Source: Portunus trituberculatus
Lineage: Eukaryota > Arthropoda > Malacostraca > Decapoda > Portunidae
DNA length: 64,000 nt
Direction: 5' to 3'
Assembly (NCBI RefSeq): GCF_017591435.1
Contig: NC_059269.1
Location: 612,435-676,434 of the forward strand
Every line of letters starts with the position of its first letter. Within the stretch, counting starts at the first letter, position 1. The position numbers and the translations under genes are program-made. Below are positions 60,246 to 64,000 of the stretch, piece after piece. Below the pieces are notes generated by a model. The model was not told where the DNA came from and did no database searches. It saw only the letters and a program-made list of their open reading frames with translations.

Positions 60246-60697
60246 CTGCCCCCCAGATGGGAACCGCCTTGTCGTGGTGAGGGGGCTTGCGTGCCCCTGT
60301 GACCTGGCAAACTAGGCTAGAGGGGGCTTAGGCCCCTGCTCTGCCCTTTCAAGGGGGAGAGGGCTACCCATGCTAGTAAGGTCGCCAGTGAGGGGCCAGA
60401 TTAAATGGTTCCTACGTAGGCTGCCAGTGGACCAGCAGAGCCACCCGCTGGAGGGACCCCCCAATAGGGGCTCTCCTGTGCTGGATGGTTGGGTGTTCAG
60501 GCTGGGATGCTTTGGGAGGGGAGTCTCAGCTCTGTCGTGGACAAACTTTCATATCATGTGGGACCTTTTTTTTAAAACGACTGGTCCGCATGGGGACGAG
60601 GTACCCCGTCCAAGGCAGCCAGCGCTCCCTCCCATTGTAGTCCCAGTAGGTGGTTTCCCTTGCCCCTGGAGCCAATTTTTTGTGTAACTTTATACAT
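60246..60697 (+). promoter_or_regulatory. LINE G 5' UTR
   Basis: The GC-rich leader starts CCCCCCAGATGGGAACCGCC and contains TTGTCGTGGTGAGGGGGCTT GCG, a string I recall from 5' leaders of several I/R1-like LINEs. GGGGGCTTAGGCCCC can form a short hairpin. A LINE 5' UTR usually contains the internal RNA polymerase II promoter. The sharp change from the AT-rich LINE D4 marks the element's 5' end. Confidence 0.65.
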
Positions 60698-61363
60698 ATG
60701 GTTAAACACAAAAAACTGTCAGGTTCTCGTGAGGTGACTGACCTGGCCCGCAAGACGTCATCTTCAGGTCTGAGTGGGAAGGAGGATTCCCCTCCACAAG
60801 GGCCTCCCACAGCAGTCTCCTGTTCTGGGAGTTCTTCTGAGGGATGCATTTCTGCTGCATGTGACTTCCTTTTGATGGTAAATGTTAATCCATCTTTTTC
60901 TTATCACGCCTTGCAATCCCTTCTCAAGGTGTATGGCATGGTTCTCTGTATTTGACTTGTTTACGATAAGGATTTTCCGTCTAACCGCTGCTATGTAACG
61001 TTTCTGTCATGCGATGAAGCCCGTTTGGCTGTAGAACATGTAGCATCCCTGCCCCTTGCTGGCTCTGGCTTTAAGACAGAACTTCTCCACTATCGCAATA
61101 TTTCGGACAGTGACACGGACTACATCCCAAATCTTTATGACCACCATTCAGAGAGTTCAGTTCCTGAAGTCCGCCAGATCCCGCCTCCACGTTGGTTTGT
61201 GGCGTATTACAGAAATGGGCGCGGGAATTTCATCCATGCCTCCCAGTACTTGTCTAAAAAGATCGGCACGATTCCTGAGGGAAACCTCAAGAAATACGAG
61301 AAGGGGGTGCTCGTGCAAGCTAAAGATATTATGCAGGCAAGGATGTTGTTACAACATGTTTGA
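60698..61363 (+). pseudogene. LINE G ORF1, N-terminal part
   Basis: The first frame starts MVKHKKLSGSREVTDLARKT and runs to a TGA at 60953-60955. The next open frame (61025-61363) has VEHVASLPLAGSGFKTELLH, PPRWFVAYYRNGRGNFIHAS and KYEKGVLVQAKDIMQARMLL, resembling the RRM-like segment of I-type ORF1. One base change or loss near 60950 would explain the break. Confidence 0.65.
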
Positions 61364-61888
61364 GACTGTGAAGGCTCATCCCACCTTTAATTATAGTAAA
61401 GGGTGTGTGTACAGTCAGGATCTTTATGAATTTCCTGAAGGAAATACTGGCTATGTGTCCTAACTCAGTCCAGAAGGTGACCAAGATGAGGAATTCTACC
61501 AACATGGTCCTTCTCACCTTCTTTGGTTCCACCCTCCCAGACCGTGTTCATATCGGTCCTATCAATCTTAGGGTGAAGCGTTTTATTTCTCACCCTTCAG
61601 TGTTTCTCATGCTATGGGTACGGTCATGGCAAAAGCTCCTGTAAGGAAGCTACTCGATGTGGTAATTGCTCTGCACTAGATTCACACTCTGAGGAGCATT
61701 GCAATGCTGCTGCTTACTGTTTCCATTGCCGTGATGCTCACCAAGTACATTCCAGGCAATGTCCTAAGTATTGCCTGGAGCAGGACATTTTACAGCTTGC
61801 TAACTCTCAGCTCATCAGCCTTGGTAGTGCCTACCGCGAACTCCTGTACTGCCAGAAGGACGGTACTGGTGCGAAATCCTATGCTTCT
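61364..61888 (+). pseudogene. LINE G ORF1, zinc-knuckle region, frame-broken
   Basis: Shifting frames give HIGPINLRVKRFISHPS then CYGYGHGKSSC, CGNCSALDSHSEEHC and CFHCRDAHQVHSRQC, the three-knuckle array of I-group ORF1 proteins (about 61610-61770). Frames open here in other registers (61405, 61704) are shadows. Confidence 0.72.
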
Positions 61889-62575
61889 TTGGCCGCTCAC
61901 TCTTCACCTGAGTCTGCCGGACCGAAGACAACAACTTCTGCTACCTCTCGCTCTGTTGGGGCGGGTGGTCCTGTTTATTTGGCCAATAGGTTTGCCCTTT
62001 TGTCTGATGACCCGGTTGAGTTATCTCTAAGAAGTGACGAGAATAATACGGACTTGACCAAAGTCACTCATGTAGTGGATGTCCATTTGCCCCCTGTATT
62101 GCCTAAGCCTTTGAAGGGCCTGACCAAATGGCACCGCGGCTCTGCGGAGTCAATAGATTTAGCTCAGCCTAAGCAATCTGAGGTTTTTCCCGGTGCACAT
62201 GATTGTGAGTCCTCTAGGGACCGCTCTGCAATGGTAGCTCCAGTAGTTTCTGTCCAGCCTTCTGTGATGCCCTCCGTCTCAGATTGGGCTTTTTGTGATG
62301 AGGACGGTCTTAGCATGGACACGTCCGATGATATTGTCACAGCCGTCCCTCATGGACCCGCTGTATCAAAAAGTGCAATCCAGCCTGACCCTCGTCTTCC
62401 AATGACCAGTAGGAGTGATGATGGTTTGCATCACTCACCGGTAGGCCGAAAGGCTGCGGTCCAACGACCCGGTACATCTCAACTCCCGGTGTCTTCTCGT
62501 CGGTTGATTATTTCTAGTCAGGTGAGTCACAGGCAGCCCCTTCAAAAGGCTCACCCGTCCACTGCACCTAAATAG
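61889..62575 (+). CDS. LINE G ORF1, C-terminal part, 228 aa open
   Basis: A Ser/Thr/Pro-rich, probably unfolded tail follows the zinc knuckles in the same element frame (LANRFALLSDDPVELSLRSD, DWAFCDEDGLSMDTSDDIVT). It ends at TAG only about 20 nt before the ORF2 endonuclease start strand. No domain is recognised in it. Confidence 0.6.
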   Translation: MAAHSSPESAGPKTTTSATSRSVGAGGPVYLANRFALLSDDPVELSLRSDENNTDLTKVTHVVDVHLPPVLPKPLKGLTKWHRGSAESIDLAQPKQSEVFPGAHDCESSRDRSAMVAPVVSVQPSVMPSVSDWAFCDEDGLSMDTSDDIVTAVPHGPAVSKSAIQPDPRLPMTSRSDDGLHHSPVGRKAAVQRPGTSQLPVSSRRLIISSQVSHRQPLQKAHPSTAPK

Positions 62576-62595
62576 TCATCTTCAAGCTTTTACAA

Positions 62596-63531
62596 TGGAA
62601 CTGTAGAGGCCTTCGCGCCTTGTGGGGAAAACTCCGTGTTTTACTGTCGGAGTTCTCTCCAGCCTGTGTAGCTCTACAAGAGACTATGCTAGGTGATAGT
62701 CCTCCTGGTTATCGTGCCCTTTTTAGCACTCCTTTCCCTGAACAGGGCCACCACGTTGGCACAGTTATCCTAGTCCATCAAGACATACCTGTTGTCCCCT
62801 TGCAGATCAACTCTCCCCTTCAGGTGGTTGCTGTTAAGATTTTTATGGGACGATCCTACACTATTTGCAGTTTATATTTCCCTCCTCGGGTTCCTGTCTC
62901 CAGGGGAGAGCTTGACGGCCTGGTGCGTCAGTTGACTCCGCCTTTCCTCTTGTTGGGAGATTTTAACAGCCATCACATATTGTGGGATGAAGGTGCTAGT
63001 AATCCTTTTGGGGTTTTAATCGGTTCTTATATTGAGGATGAGGGACTGGAGGTTTTAAATTCTGGGGACGTTACACATTTCCATAGTCCTACTGGGACTT
63101 TTATAGCTATTGATCTATCTCTGTGTACATCTAATTCTTTCCTTGATTTTAATTGGCGGGTCCTACCGGATTTACACGGTAGTGACCACTTTCCGATTTT
63201 ATTACAATCTGTGAACTCTGAGCCACAGTCCTGGCCCCCACGCTGGGTTTTAGACAAGGCAGATTGGCCTCGATTCACAAATCTTAGCTCTTTTATCCGT
63301 CCGTTGGCTGACTTTTCTACTTGTGCTGAGGCAGTTGATTATTTTACTGATTTTTTACATTCCGCAGTGCTTCAGACAATCCCTAGGACGTCCGGTTGCT
63401 TTACTAAGCGTCCCGTTCCTTGGTGGAACGCAGCATGCACAAACGCTGTGAAAGCGAAACGGGCAGCTTTCTCTCGTCTCCAGCGACATCGTGGGGACCC
63501 GCAGTGCCTGGAAGCTTTTCGACGCTGCTGA
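62596..63531 (+). CDS. LINE G ORF2 N-terminus: APE-type endonuclease and linker
   Basis: The domain starts before the first methionine with LQWNCRGLRALWGKLRVLLS. It continues with CVALQETMLGDSPPGYRALF (Glu motif), PPFLLLGDFNSHHILWDEGA (Asp-x-Asn), DLHGSDHFPILLQSV (SDH motif) and the linker VPWWNAACTNAVKAKRAAFS. LQWNCRG and WN(A)AC are typical of I/Nimb-group elements. It ends at an in-frame TGA (63529-63531); the same frame continues beyond. Confidence 0.85.
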   Translation, partial: WNCRGLRALWGKLRVLLSEFSPACVALQETMLGDSPPGYRALFSTPFPEQGHHVGTVILVHQDIPVVPLQINSPLQVVAVKIFMGRSYTICSLYFPPRVPVSRGELDGLVRQLTPPFLLLGDFNSHHILWDEGASNPFGVLIGSYIEDEGLEVLNSGDVTHFHSPTGTFIAIDLSLCTSNSFLDFNWRVLPDLHGSDHFPILLQSVNSEPQSWPPRWVLDKADWPRFTNLSSFIRPLADFSTCAEAVDYFTDFLHSAVLQTIPRTSGCFTKRPVPWWNAACTNAVKAKRAAFSRLQRHRGDPQCLEAFRRC

Positions 63532-64000
63532 GCTCGGGCCCGCCACGTTTTGAAAGAGACACAAAGAGCCTCTTGGAAAGCTTATGTATCTTCCATTAAT
63601 GCCCGCACCCCTCTTACAGATGTCTTTAACAAAGTCTGCTGAATTGCTGGAAAGTATTCTCCTCCTTCCCCACCAGTTTTGTTGTCTGCTGGGCGAACGG
63701 TGGCAGACCCTAAGACTGTCACCGACCTCATCGTGGAGCACTTTGACAGTGTTTCCCGGAAGGATCCTGCAGCCCCAGGCGCATGTCACCGCCAGAGAAT
63801 GGAATCTCTCGGCATAAATTTTTCTTCCACTGGAGGAGAGTCCTATAATGTCCCCTTCTCTGCCTCCGAGTTGCGGACTGCTTTGTCCCAGTGTCACAAC
63901 TCTTCTCCTGGCCCAGATGATATTCCTTATGCCTTCTTGTGCCACATGTCTGACAGTGCTTTTAACTTTTTATTAAATCTTTATAATATGATTTGGCATA
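63532..64000 (+). pseudogene. LINE G ORF2: linker and first RT blocks, cut by window end
   Basis: Past the TGA the frame reads ETQRASWKAYVSSINARTPL, then a TGA at 63640-63642, then VTDLIVEHFDSVSRKD, FSASELRTALSQCHNSSPGP and DDIPYAFLCHMSD, the RT lead-in block. The active site lies outside the window. Confidence 0.75.

Larger units (their letters stand above)
60246..64000 (+). mobile_element. LINE G (I/Nimb-like), plus strand, 5' 3.75 kb; continues past the window
   Basis: The order is 5' UTR, ORF1 with three zinc knuckles, and ORF2 with endonuclease and the start of RT. ORF1 is broken several times; the endonuclease is almost intact. The window ends in the first RT blocks, so completeness cannot be judged. 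Confidence 0.88.

Overview
This is a gene-poor, repeat-dense piece of an animal nuclear genome. The likeliest source is an arthropod, probably a decapod crustacean. The evidence is: many old and young non-LTR retrotransposons (LINEs), very long (TA)n, (GA)n and (CA)n microsatellites, dispersed AACCTAACCT motifs (the arthropod telomere pentamer TTAGG), hAT transposons, a tRNA-derived SINE, and no convincing host gene, rRNA gene or functional tRNA gene. The taxon is an inference from repeat style, not from any species-specific gene.

Layout. 0-5.4 kb: a decayed hAT transposase (203-1740), an unrecognised acidic ORF (2615-3094), AT-rich sequence, and a terminal-inverted-repeat element of about 730 bp (4231-4962) packed with microsatellites. 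5.6-19.0 kb: a retrotransposon complex. A minus-strand RNase H-bearing LINE (A2) is followed by a nearly full-length relative (A, plus strand: three-zinc-knuckle ORF1, then endonuclease, RT, RNase H, zinc knuckle). A poly(A)-tailed LINE (B) sits inside A's endonuclease, and a truncated plus-strand A2 is fused directly after A's stop codon. The A+A2 composite is flanked by an 8-bp direct repeat, so it may have inserted as one chimeric unit. 19-21 kb: huge (TA)n tracts and a block of about 1.08 kb that recurs at 44.8-45.9 kb.

21.3-36.3 kb: a head-to-tail train of minus-strand CR1/L2-type LINEs (C1, D1, D2, C2), each ending in a (CA)n tail. C1 and C2 are nearly identical and share frameshifts, so they look like a DNA-level duplication of a dead copy. 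D2 is split by a complete 4.7-kb Ty3/Gypsy-type LTR retrotransposon (27564-32256, minus strand, 5-bp target duplication GTATC), and D2's 5' end folds back into a perfect 26-bp hairpin. 36.3-40.1 kb: microsatellites, a GGTCCT minisatellite and a minus-strand LINE (E). 40.1-44.4 kb: a plus-strand CR1/L2 LINE (F) whose ORF1 carries an SGNH-esterase motif set. 44.8-50.2 kb: the second copy of the 1-kb block (carrying a 48-bp LINE F tail insertion), a new hAT-type MITE (46958-47456), minisatellites, and a telomere-like pentamer field that ends in a CCTCA satellite. 50.2-53.2 kb: unique AT-rich DNA with a fossil LINE D fragment and a 242-bp tandem duplication. 53.4-64 kb: LINE B (minus), LINE D3 (minus), a tRNA-Val-like SINE sharing the LINE D tail, LINE D4 (minus), and the 5' 3.75 kb of an I/Nimb-like LINE (G, plus strand) that runs off the window.

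No host pathway is encoded here. The elements interact as parasites of the same machinery: LINE proteins copy RNAs ending in family-specific tails (TCAA repeats, poly(A), CA repeats, TTATG repeats), and the SINE appears to borrow the CA-tail machinery. Most reading frames are broken; the few long open ones are noted as such.
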